This document shows, piece by piece, positions 16,715-25,857 of a stretch of DNA of 64,000 nucleotides. The notes under the pieces were generated by a model. It saw nothing but the letters and a program-made list of their open reading frames with translations. It was not told the DNA's origin and searched no databases. A program made the position numbers and the translations under genes. Position 1 is the first letter of the stretch; every line of letters begins with the position of its first letter. Source of the stretch: Elusimicrobiota bacterium (lineage in GTDB: Bacteria > Elusimicrobiota > Elusimicrobia > UBA1565 > UBA9628); the NCBI GenBank assembly GCA_016207665.1, contig JACQPG010000064.1, forward strand, positions 1-64,000. The letters are read 5' to 3'.

Positions 16715-17533
16715 TCAACCCTCGTCACCGCCTCCATGCCGCGGTGTCGAGGACCAAAAGCCTCCTCCGAGATCAAAATACCAGTTCAACTGCTCGATCA
16801 CGTTGAGGCCTAGTATCATATGCACGTCAGGCCCATACGCCGCCCTGATCTTCGAAAACCCGGGATCGACGAACATTTCGGTTTCCCCGATCGGCACGCC
16901 CCCGATCTTCAGGGTCCTGGCGCGGTAGAGTTCCATTTCCACCTCTCCCAGCCGCTCGCGATTGATGAAGATGAAATCGGCCGCGTGCTGGCGCACGTAT
17001 TCTTCATCCACGACGCATACCTCCGAGCCGGTGTTCCAAAGAGCATGCACGGCGCCGCCTCCGATCGTCGCCCCGACGGCGAACTGGCCCCCGGAGAAGA
17101 TCAACAAGCGACCCGCCCATTGTTGCGCGGGGACGTTGATCTCCAGCACGTTCCGGTCGAAGTCGAAGGACACGCGTCTTCCGATCAGAGCGTCCATCCC
17201 TACCAAGGCGTGGCCGCCGCGGGGCCAGCCGACCATCCTGACCCGCCGCACGGGATGATCCCCTAGCTTGAAGGCCCTGACTCGCACCGTCTCGGTTTTC
17301 CGCCCTCCCCCGCGCCGCTTGTAGCGCGTCGAGGTCCGATAGGAAAGGGCGGTCCTGTCGAGGCCCGTGTCGAGCCGGCACCTTTCCGCGGCTCCGTCGA
17401 AGGCGCAATCGATGAGGAGCTTGTCCTCCTTGACCTCGAATCTCATCCTCACCGAAGGCGGGGCCTGCCCGTCTCTCGCCCAAGACGGGCAGGCCCACAG
17501 GATAAATAAGAAGACGGGCGACCGGGCGATCAC
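16715..17533 (-). CDS. Secreted tandem retropepsin-like protein
   Basis: A 272-residue exported protein with a signal peptide (residues 1-20). It seems to contain two clan AA aspartyl protease-like halves in one chain. Half 1 (about 28-133) has RLDTGLDRTALS with catalytic-type Asp55; half 2 (about 145-260) has LWNTGSEVCVVD, where the Asp is Asn167. Each half later carries the flap-to-helix pattern and a (V/L)G(M/L) block (LVGMDALIG, ILGLNVIEQ). Ordinary bacterial retropepsin-like proteins have one such unit and pair up. GTG start; it overlaps the DUF4142 stop by one base. Whether it is an active protease or a binding protein cannot be told. Confidence 0.75.
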   Translation of the reverse strand: MIARSPVFLFILWACPSWARDGQAPPSVRMRFEVKEDKLLIDCAFDGAAERCRLDTGLDRTALSYRTSTRYKRRGGGRKTETVRVRAFKLGDHPVRRVRMVGWPRGGHALVGMDALIGRRVSFDFDRNVLEINVPAQQWAGRLLIFSGGQFAVGATIGGGAVHALWNTGSEVCVVDEEYVRQHAADFIFINRERLGEVEMELYRARTLKIGGVPIGETEMFVDPGFSKIRAAYGPDVHMILGLNVIEQLNWYFDLGGGFWSSTPRHGGGDEG

Positions 17534-18030
17534 TATCTCCGCAGGGCCTGCTGGATCTCCATCGCGCGCTCATGGTGCTTCTCGAGGGCCGGCAGGATAT
17601 CGGCGATCAGGCCGGTGATTCGCTCGTTTTCGGGATTTCCCTGAGCGTCCCTGAGCATCTGGATGGCCTTCATGTGCTCTTCGTGCATCACCCTGACGAA
17701 CTCGCTGTCGAATTGACGGCCGCGCAATCCCTTGAGCCGATCGAAAGTCTGCTTCTGCTTGGGATCCGGAGACGCTTGGCCCACGGCGAGGCTATTCTGC
17801 CGGGCGAACTCCATAACCTTCTCCTCGGCCTTGCGATGCTCCTCGACCAGCATTTCTCCGAATTCCTTGACCTGGTCCGATTGGCCCTTGGACCTGGCCA
17901 TTTCGCCCAGCCGGATCTCGGAGGCGTTGATCTCATGCACCTTGGCCAAGACCTGCTCCGGGCCCATCTGGCTCTGCGCTGCATACGTCACCGAGGCCGC
18001 CAACAGCAACGCCAGCGAAACTGCTTTCAT
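17533..18030 (-). CDS. DUF4142 exported protein
   Basis: A 165-residue protein with a cleavable signal peptide (MKAVSLALLLAASVTYA) and a helical ferritin-like DUF4142 domain: VHEINASEIRLGEMA, then VKEFGEMLVEEH, FDSEFVRVMHEEHMKAIQML and the closing LPALEKHHERAMEIQ. Family members are periplasmic or membrane-linked proteins of unknown function, often stress-related. A strong AAGGGGGG site precedes the ATG, in contrast to the leaderless-looking genes. The retropepsin-like gene overlaps its stop by one base, so the pair is probably co-expressed. Confidence 0.88.
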   Translation of the reverse strand: MKAVSLALLLAASVTYAAQSQMGPEQVLAKVHEINASEIRLGEMARSKGQSDQVKEFGEMLVEEHRKAEEKVMEFARQNSLAVGQASPDPKQKQTFDRLKGLRGRQFDSEFVRVMHEEHMKAIQMLRDAQGNPENERITGLIADILPALEKHHERAMEIQQALRR

Positions 18031-18034
18031 GGAT

Positions 18035-18042
18035 CCCCCCTT
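18035..18042 (-). promoter_or_regulatory. Shine-Dalgarno site of the DUF4142 gene
   Basis: On the minus strand AAGGGGGG stands four bases before the ATG at 18030. With the 91-base leader region upstream, it shows that this gene uses a conventional leadered mRNA. Confidence 0.7.
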
Positions 18043-18121
18043 GAGGCCGGTTCTTTACCAGCCAGAAGACGCTTTAGGATATCCGCGCGACGGGAGATTC
18101 TCTAGGAACGCAAGGTAAAGC

Positions 18122-18841
18122 TTATTGGACGCCCCACACGGGATGCCACTGGGGGATCAAGCGGACTGTCTTGAGCAAGGCCTGGGCCTGCCGAAAAAAC
18201 TTGACGGCTAAGGCCGGCTCGATGGGTCGTGTGCCAGCGGACGGAGTCGATGGCTGGAGAACCAGGGGAATGGTCGGATCGGCCTCTTGCAACAGGCGTA
18301 TCACCTGCCTCCACTCCGCTTCGGTGCTCGCGGATGTCAGCACGACCTTAACGAAAGTGCCCTTAGGCGCACGGCGCAGGAACTCCAGGTGCTCGGACCA
18401 ATACTCGCGCCCGGCCGCCGAGGGCAGCTTGACATCCATGGAGACCGCGTCGCAAAAGACCGCCAGTTCCCGCAAGGCCTCCGAGCGGGTGCCGTTGGTC
18501 TCAAGATAATTCTTGAATCCCTTCCGCCTCGCCCACTCCATCATGCCTCGGAGGAAGACCGGATGCAACAAGGGCTCGCCCCCGGTCCAGGAGACGAACT
18601 CCTGCCGCCTCTGCCGGTTGAGCTCCAATATACGCCGCTCCAGACGCCCGCGGGTCCACAACTGCCCAGAGGGAATGGGGATGGTATCGGGCTCGTCGCA
18701 ATAATCGCAGTGGAGGTTGCAGCCGCCAAAGCGGACGAATATCTGCCTTTGGCCGAGATAAGGACCTTCGCCCTGGAGCGAGGAAAAGACCTCGACAATG
18801 CGCGCCTTCGAGGCATCGGACAACTTAAGGGCCCGGGTCAT
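18122..18841 (-). CDS. queE: 7-carboxy-7-deazaguanine synthase QueE
   Basis: A 239-residue radical SAM enzyme making 7-carboxy-7-deazaguanine in queuosine synthesis. The radical SAM cluster motif is CNLHCDYC (CX3CX2C), preceded by [20 protein letters not shown] and followed by [10 protein letters not shown] and the LETNGT segment. The ATG at 18841 overlaps the queC stop (ATGA); the longer ORF start lies inside queC. QueE and QueC act in sequence, with CPH4 made by QueD, which is not in the window. Confidence 0.95.
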   Translation of the reverse strand: MTRALKLSDASKARIVEVFSSLQGEGPYLGQRQIFVRFGGCNLHCDYCDEPDTIPIPSGQLWTRGRLERRILELNRQRRQEFVSWTGGEPLLHPVFLRGMMEWARRKGFKNYLETNGTRSEALRELAVFCDAVSMDVKLPSAAGREYWSEHLEFLRRAPKGTFVKVVLTSASTEAEWRQVIRLLQEADPTIPLVLQPSTPSAGTRPIEPALAVKFFRQAQALLKTVRLIPQWHPVWGVQ

Positions 18842-19500
18842 GACAGCGCTGGGTCGGCCAGCCCCGCCTCCTCGAAACCCTTGGCCCTCAGCTTGCAGGA
18901 ATCGCAGCTGCGGCAAGGATGAGCCCCGCCTTGGTAGCAAGACCAGGTCAGCTCCATCGGCGCCCGCAGTCGCGCGGCGAGCAAGGCGATCCGGCGCTTA
19001 TCCAAACGGGACAAAGGAGCCAGGATACGCATCTTCCCACGGCGCGTGCCGAGCCTGGCTGCGCGCGAGAAGGCGGCGATGAACTCGGGCCGGCAATCGG
19101 GGTAGCCCGAATAATCCAGGGCATTGGCGCCATAGATCACGGCCTCGGCCCCCAGAGCGTCGGCCAAGGAAATTCCGATGGACAACAAGATCGAATTGCG
19201 GGCCGGGACATAGGTCGAGGGTATCCCGTCTCGTCCGATGCGGGAAAGCGGAGTGTCCGGAAGCCTTTGCCCCCGATCCACCAATGAGCTCGATTTGAGC
19301 CATGGCAGGCGCAGGGATATCTCATGCAGCGCCACCCCGGCCCTCTTGGCGACCTGGCGCGCCGCCCGCAGCTCCCTCTCATGTCTTTGCCCATAGCGCA
19401 CGGCCAGGGCCACCGGCGAAAAACCGCGGGCCATGGCCCAATAAAGAGCGGTCGTAGAATCCAGGCCACCCGATAAGAGAACGACGCAGATCCGCGGCAA
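18838..19500 (-). CDS. queC: 7-cyano-7-deazaguanine synthase QueC
   Basis: A 220-residue ATP-dependent enzyme converting 7-carboxy-7-deazaguanine to preQ0. The PP-loop is [15 protein letters not shown] at the N-terminus; a zinc-binding cysteine cluster ends the protein in [22 protein letters not shown]. The substrate-binding NSILLSIG and [16 protein letters not shown] blocks are present. It starts 3 bases after the exonuclease stop and overlaps queE by four bases. Confidence 0.96.
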   Translation of the reverse strand: MPRICVVLLSGGLDSTTALYWAMARGFSPVALAVRYGQRHERELRAARQVAKRAGVALHEISLRLPWLKSSSLVDRGQRLPDTPLSRIGRDGIPSTYVPARNSILLSIGISLADALGAEAVIYGANALDYSGYPDCRPEFIAAFSRAARLGTRRGKMRILAPLSRLDKRRIALLAARLRAPMELTWSCYQGGAHPCRSCDSCKLRAKGFEEAGLADPALS

Positions 19501-19503
19501 GGC

Positions 19504-20289
19504 TCAGTCCTTGGATCTGGCCGGGAACCTTCCCATGAGCGCCTCGCGGCAGATCTGGGCCAGCTCCGGAGTGGTCTTTTCGGCTCGCATGAGCCACTCG
19601 AGATACGAGGGCTCTCGCTCCACGACCTCGCGCAACGACAAGGTCCTATGCTTTCCGAAATTGAAGCTCGCCTCGCCGTTCCTCCATACGAATTTTCCCT
19701 CCGAATCGACGTGGCGCCCGTCCCGAGCCTGGCAAAACGCCGAAAGCGCGTCCAGTCCTTGAGGCAGGGCGTCATAACGGGCGAGCTGCGCGCACAGAAC
19801 CTCGTATGCCGCCCGGGCATCCGGCTCGGCCCGGTGAGCGCCGTCGAGCGGCTTGCCGCAATAGAATCGATAGGCCGCCGAAAGATTGCGCGGCTCCATC
19901 CGCTGGAATATCACCAGACCATCGATCACTCGGCGAGCCTCCAGCTTGAACTCGAAACCCGCGCGCTTGAACTCCGCGCCGAGCATCGGGATGTCGAAGC
20001 GCGCTATCCCGAAACCGCCCAAGTCGGCTCCCGCGAAGATCTCGAGCAGACGAGGAGCGAGGTCCTTAAAGGAAGGCGCCCCCCGCACCATCTCATCGCT
20101 GATGTGATGAACCTCGACGGCCTCGGTCGGTATCCGCATCCTGGGGTTGACCAGGGAAGAGAAAATCTTTTCAGAGCCGTCGATTTCCCGCCGGATGATC
20201 GCTATATCAACGATGCGATCCTCCAGGGGAGCCACCCCCGTCGCCTCAAGATCAAAGAACGCTATCGGCCTGTCATTTTTCATCGTCAT
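19504..20289 (-). CDS. DnaQ-like 3'-5' exonuclease
   Basis: A 261-residue DEDDh exonuclease. Exo I is FFDLEATGVAPLEDRIVD, Exo II lies in GGFGIARFDIPML, and Exo III is HRAEPDARAAYEVL (H-x4-D). A C-terminal module (about 195-250) with NFGKHRTLSLREVV and PSYLEWLM resembles the exodeoxyribonuclease X-type C-terminal domain. It is not fused to a polymerase or GIY-YIG domain. The ATG at 20289 overlaps the upstream lipoprotein stop (ATGA), which fixes the start. Likely a repair or proofreading nuclease acting alone. Confidence 0.88.
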   Translation of the reverse strand: MTMKNDRPIAFFDLEATGVAPLEDRIVDIAIIRREIDGSEKIFSSLVNPRMRIPTEAVEVHHISDEMVRGAPSFKDLAPRLLEIFAGADLGGFGIARFDIPMLGAEFKRAGFEFKLEARRVIDGLVIFQRMEPRNLSAAYRFYCGKPLDGAHRAEPDARAAYEVLCAQLARYDALPQGLDALSAFCQARDGRHVDSEGKFVWRNGEASFNFGKHRTLSLREVVEREPSYLEWLMRAEKTTPELAQICREALMGRFPARSKD

Positions 20290-20678
20290 TGTCTCTTGTC
20301 GGCCTTCTCGACGCACTCGAACAGAATGTGATGATAGGGCGCCAACTGATAATGCTCCAACCCTCGCTCGAGATTCGGCGCTAAGTCGTCTCCATGGTAG
20401 GGCACATCCACATCTTCCCGCGTGAACTCATCTTGAATCTTGGCCTCGAAGCCCTTGCAAAACCGTCTCATCCGGCGCAGAGCGACCCTTCTCCTAATAG
20501 CCACTACTAGGCCCCAGCCCTCCGCCGAATACCGGACCTCTCCTTTGCCCGTTTCCACCAGGCCTACTTCCGGGACAGGACCCTTGCGGGGGCGCTCCTT
20601 CTTGACCATCTCAACGACGCAGCCGGAAAGGGCGGTCAAAACCACGAGGGCCAAGGGCCTGGCCCTCCGAAACATCAT
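20286..20678 (-). CDS. Small predicted lipoprotein
   Basis: A 130-residue protein of unknown family. The N-terminus MMFRRARPLALVVLTALSGC is a signal peptide with a lipobox (LSGC), so it should be lipid-anchored. The mature part is basic and has no recognised domain; it contains an Arg-rich central helix and a His/Tyr-rich segment (YHGDD, YQLAPYHHI). Two ATG codons stand side by side at the start. It is the first gene of the lipoprotein-exonuclease-queC-queE unit and has a perfect TATAAT box just upstream. Confidence 0.7.
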   Translation of the reverse strand: MMFRRARPLALVVLTALSGCVVEMVKKERPRKGPVPEVGLVETGKGEVRYSAEGWGLVVAIRRRVALRRMRRFCKGFEAKIQDEFTREDVDVPYHGDDLAPNLERGLEHYQLAPYHHILFECVEKADKRQ

Positions 20679-20684
20679 TAAAGA

Positions 20685-20690
20685 ATTATA
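20685..20690 (-). promoter_or_regulatory. -10 box of the lipoprotein-queE operon
   Basis: A consensus TATAAT on the minus strand ends six bases before the paired ATG at 20678. TTTTCC sits 17 bases upstream as a weak -35. The short 35-base gap holds nothing else. Another case of a promoter that predicts a leaderless mRNA. Confidence 0.65.
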
Positions 20691-20713
20691 CCATTACGCC
20701 CAGCTTCGGAAAA

Positions 20714-22078
20714 TTAGCGTAGCGGCCGAAGCTCTTTTTCGGGGGATTGGCTTGCCGCCTCGGCGGTCAGGCCCGAGAGCTGTTCGGCGCAGCGCTTGCC
20801 GTCGAGCAGGGTCTCTTCCATGAAGGAATACTTCCAGGCGCCATAACGGCCGATGGAGTCCGCTCCCACGGAGGCCAGGTGTCTCATAATGGCGTTGACC
20901 GACGCCGCCCTGGCGAAGTCATACACCACATAGCCGCAGCGTATCGGCTTCCACAGCTTGACCAGGATGCGGTCCGAGCGCCGAAGAATGCCGCATTCGC
21001 GCAAGCCCTTGAGCATCGAGTTCTCCAGCCTCGCCAGATCCACCGCGACGCCAGCCGGCCGGGTAGTCTCTATATATAAGGAAGTGGCGTCCCGCGGGCT
21101 GTTCGATTGGGCGAAACGGCTGTAATAACCGACCCGGTAAAAGGGATATTTATTCTCCGGATAATAGACCCAATGGCGGCCGGAGCTGTCACGGCGGTCA
21201 AAGCCCAGATTCAAGCAATAGACGGTGTTATAACGGAGCCTGCCCCGCGCCTCGCTGATCTCGCTGGGCAGGGGTCGGGCCAGGTCAAGAAAATCGACCA
21301 AGGGCAGGGTATTGACCAGCCTTTCATAGCGTATCTCCCCCACCCCCTGAATGGAGGCCACGCGCTCCCGCAGATCCACCGCCAGCGCCGGACTGCCGGT
21401 CCTGACCTGGCCTGGCTTGAGCCGGGCCGCCAAGGCATCGGGCAAGACCTGTATGCCTCCGCGCCGGGGGTAGCGGAAAGTGGCGTTATATCCGAAGAAT
21501 TTCCTCTGATCCAAAATGGCTCCGCAAAGCACCTCGGCCGCGGATGGCTTCGGCACGAAACGGCCCTGCCACTCCGTGTTCAACTCGGAAAGGGGCCTCC
21601 GCCATAATTTCTCGTTGTAGGGGAACATGAAATGCTTGCATATCCCGGCTCCGAACGTGCGCAGGCACCAATCCCGGAACGAAGGCCCTCGGGGCACGGA
21701 ATCGGGCCGATGCAGCGTCTTGAAAAACCCGAGCAGGCACTCATCGATCACCTTGGACGGCAGCCCATGGGTATTGGCCTGGAAGGGATAGCGCGTGTAG
21801 ATGCCGCGCGAATAGATCCATGATGATCTCTGATGCAGGGCGAGATTGCCCTGAAGCAGCTCCAGCACCAGCTTCTTCCCGTAGGCGTCATGCAGATGAA
21901 GCAGATGCCCGGTATGGTCGAAGACGAAGCCGTTCTTCTCGAAGGAGCCGGCCGTGCCTCCCACCGAGGGCTCCTTTTCCACGATCAACGACTCGAGCGA
22001 CCCCTGGCGGTTGAGATGATAAGCCGTGGAAAGCCCGGCCAAACCGCCGCCCAGGATGAGTACGTCTGTCTTAATCAC
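20714..22078 (-). CDS. FAD-dependent oxidoreductase, UDP-galactopyranose mutase-like
   Basis: A 454-residue flavoprotein. The dinucleotide-binding motif DVLILGGGLAGLSTAYHL opens the protein; EKEPSVGGTAGSF and HTGHLLH follow; the C-terminus has GRYGAWKYSFMEETLLDGKRCAEQL, typical of the amine oxidase/UGM-like family in polysaccharide loci. It may isomerise or oxidise a nucleotide- or lipid-linked sugar; the exact substrate is not evident. GTG start inside the end of the WecA-like gene (8-base overlap). It is the last gene of the long minus-strand glycan run. Confidence 0.82.
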   Translation of the reverse strand: MIKTDVLILGGGLAGLSTAYHLNRQGSLESLIVEKEPSVGGTAGSFEKNGFVFDHTGHLLHLHDAYGKKLVLELLQGNLALHQRSSWIYSRGIYTRYPFQANTHGLPSKVIDECLLGFFKTLHRPDSVPRGPSFRDWCLRTFGAGICKHFMFPYNEKLWRRPLSELNTEWQGRFVPKPSAAEVLCGAILDQRKFFGYNATFRYPRRGGIQVLPDALAARLKPGQVRTGSPALAVDLRERVASIQGVGEIRYERLVNTLPLVDFLDLARPLPSEISEARGRLRYNTVYCLNLGFDRRDSSGRHWVYYPENKYPFYRVGYYSRFAQSNSPRDATSLYIETTRPAGVAVDLARLENSMLKGLRECGILRRSDRILVKLWKPIRCGYVVYDFARAASVNAIMRHLASVGADSIGRYGAWKYSFMEETLLDGKRCAEQLSGLTAEAASQSPEKELRPLR

Positions 22079-23105
22079 GCATGGTCACCTGAGCGAGAGC
22101 GCGCGACAGGATGAGTATCTCGCCGAGGATCATCACGTAGAGGCCCAGGGCCCAACCCAGGGTGAGCTGGGTGACCAGGAAGGAGCAAAAACCGAGAAAG
22201 CCCGCCGCTGCCGCGGCCATCAGCACGATGCGGGATCGGGAATACCCGACTTTTTCCAGACGCAGGGCGAAATGGTCCCGCGAACCCAGGAAGGGCGATT
22301 GTCCCTGCTTGAGCCTGAGTATCATCACGAAAAATGTGTCGTACATAGGCACCAGCAGGATCAGAAGGGGAGCGTATACCCCCAGGTTGTTGACCTCGCT
22401 GTATTTCGTCCCCAGGGCGATGCCGGCCAGCATGAAGCCCAGCAGCATGCTGCCGCTATCGCCCATGAATATCTTGCGCGATCCGGACATGTTCCAAGGA
22501 ATGAAGCCCAGCGCCGAGCCGGCCAGCGCGGCCGAGGCGAAATTCACGTAGAGCTCCTCCGAGGGCAGGGATATCATCAGGAAACAAAGGGCCGCGATGG
22601 CCGCCTGGCTGGCGCTTAAACCGTCCATGATGTCTATGATGTTGAATGCGTTGGTGATGCCCACCACCCACAGCAGGGTCAAGGCCATGGCCAGATAGTC
22701 CGGAGTGAGGAAATGGAGCCGGATATCGAAGAGGATCAGCAGGGCGGCCGCCAGGCCCTGGACAAGGAATTTTGAGCGGAAACCCAAGCCGATGGGCTTG
22801 CTCAGGTCATCGACGATGCCCAGGAAAAAGACGAGCGTTCCCCCGATGAGCAGCGCCCTCAAGCTGCGCAGGGTTCCTGTGGGAAACTGAGTCCAATAGC
22901 GCAATAGCAGCAGGGTCAGGGTGAAGGCCGCGTAGATCGCGATTCCACCCATGGAGGGAGTGGCCACCTTATGCGTCTTGACCGATGAGGAAGGCTCGTC
23001 GATCCAGCGGAAGCGAACTCCCAGAGCCCTCACGAGCGGGGTCAGCGCGAAAGAGATGAGAGCGGCCGCCGCGATGGCGGCCAGATAAAGAGTCCAGGTC
23101 GCCAT
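22071..23105 (-). CDS. Polyprenyl-phosphate N-acetylhexosamine-1-phosphate transferase (WecA/MraY family)
   Basis: A 344-residue membrane enzyme with about ten helices. It transfers a sugar-1-phosphate from a UDP-sugar to polyprenyl phosphate, the first step of lipid-linked glycan assembly. Family motifs are present: KTHKVATPSMGG, the catalytic FFLGIVDDL, NAFNIIDIMDGL and FMGDSGSMLLGF. It lacks the MraY-specific His-rich loop, which favours a WecA/TagO-type role. The ATG at 23105 shares a base with the upstream stop (TGATG). It is the only initiating transferase seen in the cluster. Confidence 0.92.
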   Translation of the reverse strand: MATWTLYLAAIAAAALISFALTPLVRALGVRFRWIDEPSSSVKTHKVATPSMGGIAIYAAFTLTLLLLRYWTQFPTGTLRSLRALLIGGTLVFFLGIVDDLSKPIGLGFRSKFLVQGLAAALLILFDIRLHFLTPDYLAMALTLLWVVGITNAFNIIDIMDGLSASQAAIAALCFLMISLPSEELYVNFASAALAGSALGFIPWNMSGSRKIFMGDSGSMLLGFMLAGIALGTKYSEVNNLGVYAPLLILLVPMYDTFFVMILRLKQGQSPFLGSRDHFALRLEKVGYSRSRIVLMAAAAAGFLGFCSFLVTQLTLGWALGLYVMILGEILILSRALAQVTMRD

Positions 23106-25102
23106 CAAGGGCTCTGCGGACCGATCGCGTAAAGCCCGCAGACCGGGCCTTGGTGTATAGGCCGAAGCAGCTTGTCCTTGAGCCCCTGCCAATTGGCCAA
23201 GCCCCTGGCGTCAAGCTGATCGGCGGGCAGCTGCAACCTGGCCTCCTCGCGTGGCACCGTCAATAGCGCCCGGAACCCCTCTGCGCGAAGTTTGGCCGCC
23301 AAAGCCTCCGGGGTCGAAACCTCATTGGCCCAAAGGGCATAGCGATTAGGGGCGTGAACCGTGGTCGCCAGATGGCCTTGCTCGACGTAATAGCCGCGCT
23401 GCTCGCCCACGATCACGATCTTATCATTTTTGTCCAAATGCTCCGCCGCGTACCTCGCGCAAGGATAATAATCGAGACGCCGGGACAGGTATCTATGCCG
23501 ATCCTCCATTCCCAGGAGCACCTGGCCGGCCCCGAAGACGCCGACCTGCACGAAGAGGTAGAGGAAAACATGCGTGCCGGTGAGCACCGCTAGCGCGGAG
23601 ATCAGCGCGACCCGGGACCGCCCGCCCAACTCATGCCATAAGGCGTATATGCCGCAGCCCGCGACCAAGGCCAACAGCGGCACCAGCACGGTCAAGAAAC
23701 GGAGCACCACCCCCGTCAAGAACCAGGCCGCGATATAGACCAGACAATAGATCACGGCGCCGCGCAGGAATTTATTCTTCCATGAAGCCCATACTCCGAC
23801 CGGAAAAGACCAGAACACCAGGGACCAGCCTAGACCCCCCAGCACGTCCATGCCCCCGCCAAAACGCATCGGATTGGTCAAGAGAGCCACCGGCAGGGTA
23901 AGGAGGTCCTTCCAAAACCGCCCCTCATGCCCGTACTCCGTGATCAATATCGCGAAATAGCGCTTGGCCGTCTCGGCCGTCCAACCCGTGCCCGTCATGG
24001 GAAAGATCTTATAGAAGAACGGGAAGAACGGGTTGCCTACGGTGATGGCGTTCTTGATCAGCCAGGGCGAGAACAAGGCCGCGACTATCCCGGCATAAAG
24101 GGCCATATCCTTGAAGCGCTCGGCCCTCTCGCCGCTCTTGAGACGGCCCAGCCAGCGGCCCAGAAGCAGAAAGAATAGGATGCCGGCCGTAAATCCCGCC
24201 GTGTATTTGGCGCCTAAGGCGAGGCCGGTAAAAACGGCGGAAAGTATCAGCCAGCTGCGATGTTGGGGGTTGGCGGCGCTCAATTGACGCCAACGCAGAT
24301 ACGACAGCACCGCCGCCGTCTGCCATAACATGAGAAGAGGCTCAATATAGACCGTGGAGGAGAGCAGCATGATGGCGGTGTGCGAGCAGATCATCAGACA
24401 CGAGAGGAGAACCGCGGATAAGGGCGCCTCGCGCTTTCCCATCTCGAATATCCACCACACCGTCAGCGAGGTCGCCAGCCACATGAGCATCTGAGCCAGC
24501 AGATCGGATCTCATGAGAAGAGCCAGGGAAAACAGCATCTCCGCGTTTTGCGGGAAATACGCGTAGAGGGAATAGCCGGGCACCACGAGCCCGCCCTCCC
24601 TAAGATAGAGCTGAGGCAGGGCCAGGTGATAGGTCAGAGAGTCGTACTGATGCGGCGGAACCCAACACATCCAGAGCGTGAGCGAGAGCAGGCCGAGAAT
24701 CAGCGCCGAGGGCAAGGGTCTTTCGGCGAGAAGATTGCGATTAGCGCCCAAGGATACCACCACGGCTCGCATCTCGAAGAACCCGACGATCCACAGCAGC
24801 GCCAACATGCCGAAGACGCTCCATGCGTTGAGCCAACCGGCGGCCGCCAAGGAAAAGGTGCCCAAGCTCAGGAGCCCGAATCCCACCGTGGCGCCAATAA
24901 GCGTCTTTTGTGACTCGCTGATGTCCGACAGGCCCAGCACCCTTAGAAGCACGCGGCCGGAGCCGGTGGCGATGAGGATAAGCAATGCGAGCTGAATGGT
25001 CGCCTTGAGCCCTTGTTGGATGAGCTCGCTGAAATAGCTGCCGGCGGTCAACAACGCGAAGAGAAGCGTCGCGAAGGCGTACCAGGGGGCCCAGCTCGTC
25101 AT
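23105..25102 (-). CDS. Multi-pass GT-C/GT39-like glycosyltransferase
   Basis: A 665-residue integral membrane protein with more than ten hydrophobic helices and a soluble C-terminal part of about 120 residues. The first large loop holds [15 protein letters not shown], the acidic motif expected in GT-C enzymes that use polyprenyl-phosphate sugars. The start ATG overlaps the GT2 stop (ATGA), so a polyprenyl-phosphate sugar synthase is directly coupled to it. The C-terminal part ([19 protein letters not shown]) resembles the periplasmic tail of several GT39-like proteins. Acceptor and sugar are unknown. Confidence 0.8.
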   Translation of the reverse strand: MTSWAPWYAFATLLFALLTAGSYFSELIQQGLKATIQLALLILIATGSGRVLLRVLGLSDISESQKTLIGATVGFGLLSLGTFSLAAAGWLNAWSVFGMLALLWIVGFFEMRAVVVSLGANRNLLAERPLPSALILGLLSLTLWMCWVPPHQYDSLTYHLALPQLYLREGGLVVPGYSLYAYFPQNAEMLFSLALLMRSDLLAQMLMWLATSLTVWWIFEMGKREAPLSAVLLSCLMICSHTAIMLLSSTVYIEPLLMLWQTAAVLSYLRWRQLSAANPQHRSWLILSAVFTGLALGAKYTAGFTAGILFFLLLGRWLGRLKSGERAERFKDMALYAGIVAALFSPWLIKNAITVGNPFFPFFYKIFPMTGTGWTAETAKRYFAILITEYGHEGRFWKDLLTLPVALLTNPMRFGGGMDVLGGLGWSLVFWSFPVGVWASWKNKFLRGAVIYCLVYIAAWFLTGVVLRFLTVLVPLLALVAGCGIYALWHELGGRSRVALISALAVLTGTHVFLYLFVQVGVFGAGQVLLGMEDRHRYLSRRLDYYPCARYAAEHLDKNDKIVIVGEQRGYYVEQGHLATTVHAPNRYALWANEVSTPEALAAKLRAEGFRALLTVPREEARLQLPADQLDARGLANWQGLKDKLLRPIHQGPVCGLYAIGPQSP

Positions 25103-25857
25103 GAAGGGATCGGGCGTTTGGGACTGAAAAGAGCCAGCTTGGCGAGGCCCGCGCTGTGCGCGAGGAATTGCGCCAGCAGCCACAATGTCCCGACGCCATA
25201 GACCACGCTTCGCCTGAAATTGATCGAGGACGCCTCGGGGAAATAACGGACGGCGCAGGGGATATCTCCCAGCCTGAACCGGCAGGCCGCCGCCTGGATC
25301 AGGAACTGCTGGTCGAAAACGAAGTCGTTGGAGTTAAGCTCCCACGATATGGTCTCGAGCACCTGGCGGGAATACGCCCTCAAGCCTGAATGCCACTCTC
25401 CCAGATTTTGGCCGGTCAAGGTGTTCTCCAGGACGGTCAACAACCGGTTGAAAACGTACTTATAAAGGGGCATGCCTCCCTTAAGAGCCTCCCAGCGGGT
25501 GCGTATGCGATTGCCGCAGACCACGTCGCAGATGCCCGAGCTGATGAGCCCGGTCATGAAGGGGGCCAGCCTGGCGTCATATTGGTAATCCGGATGTATC
25601 ATGATCACGATGTCCGCGCCGCGCCGCAAGGCCTCGGCATAGCAGGTCTTCTGATTGCCGCCGTAACCCAGGTTTTTCTCATGCACGATGGTGACAAGGC
25701 CCAGCTTGCGGGCCAGTTCGGCCGTGCCGTCCTGGGAAGCGTCATCGACGAGTATGATCTCGGAAACGGAGCCGGCGGGGATGTCCCGGAGCGTCTCTTC
25801 CAGGGTCTTTTCCGCGTTATACGCCGGAAGCACCGCGATGACTTTAGGCTCTGCCAC
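25099..25857 (-). CDS. DPM1-like GT2 glycosyltransferase
   Basis: A 252-residue GT2 enzyme. The fold starts with [18 protein letters not shown], the nucleotide-binding VDDASQDGT, and the metal site is the variant HPDYQYDA instead of DxD. No membrane helices are evident except possibly the hydrophobic [13 protein letters not shown] at the C-terminus. Such enzymes usually make polyprenyl-phosphate sugars. It lies between two GT-C genes, overlapping 23105-25102 by 4 bases and 25844-27541 by 14. GTG start. Confidence 0.85.
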   Translation of the reverse strand: MAEPKVIAVLPAYNAEKTLEETLRDIPAGSVSEIILVDDASQDGTAELARKLGLVTIVHEKNLGYGGNQKTCYAEALRRGADIVIMIHPDYQYDARLAPFMTGLISSGICDVVCGNRIRTRWEALKGGMPLYKYVFNRLLTVLENTLTGQNLGEWHSGLRAYSRQVLETISWELNSNDFVFDQQFLIQAAACRFRLGDIPCAVRYFPEASSINFRRSVVYGVGTLWLLAQFLAHSAGLAKLALFSPKRPIPS

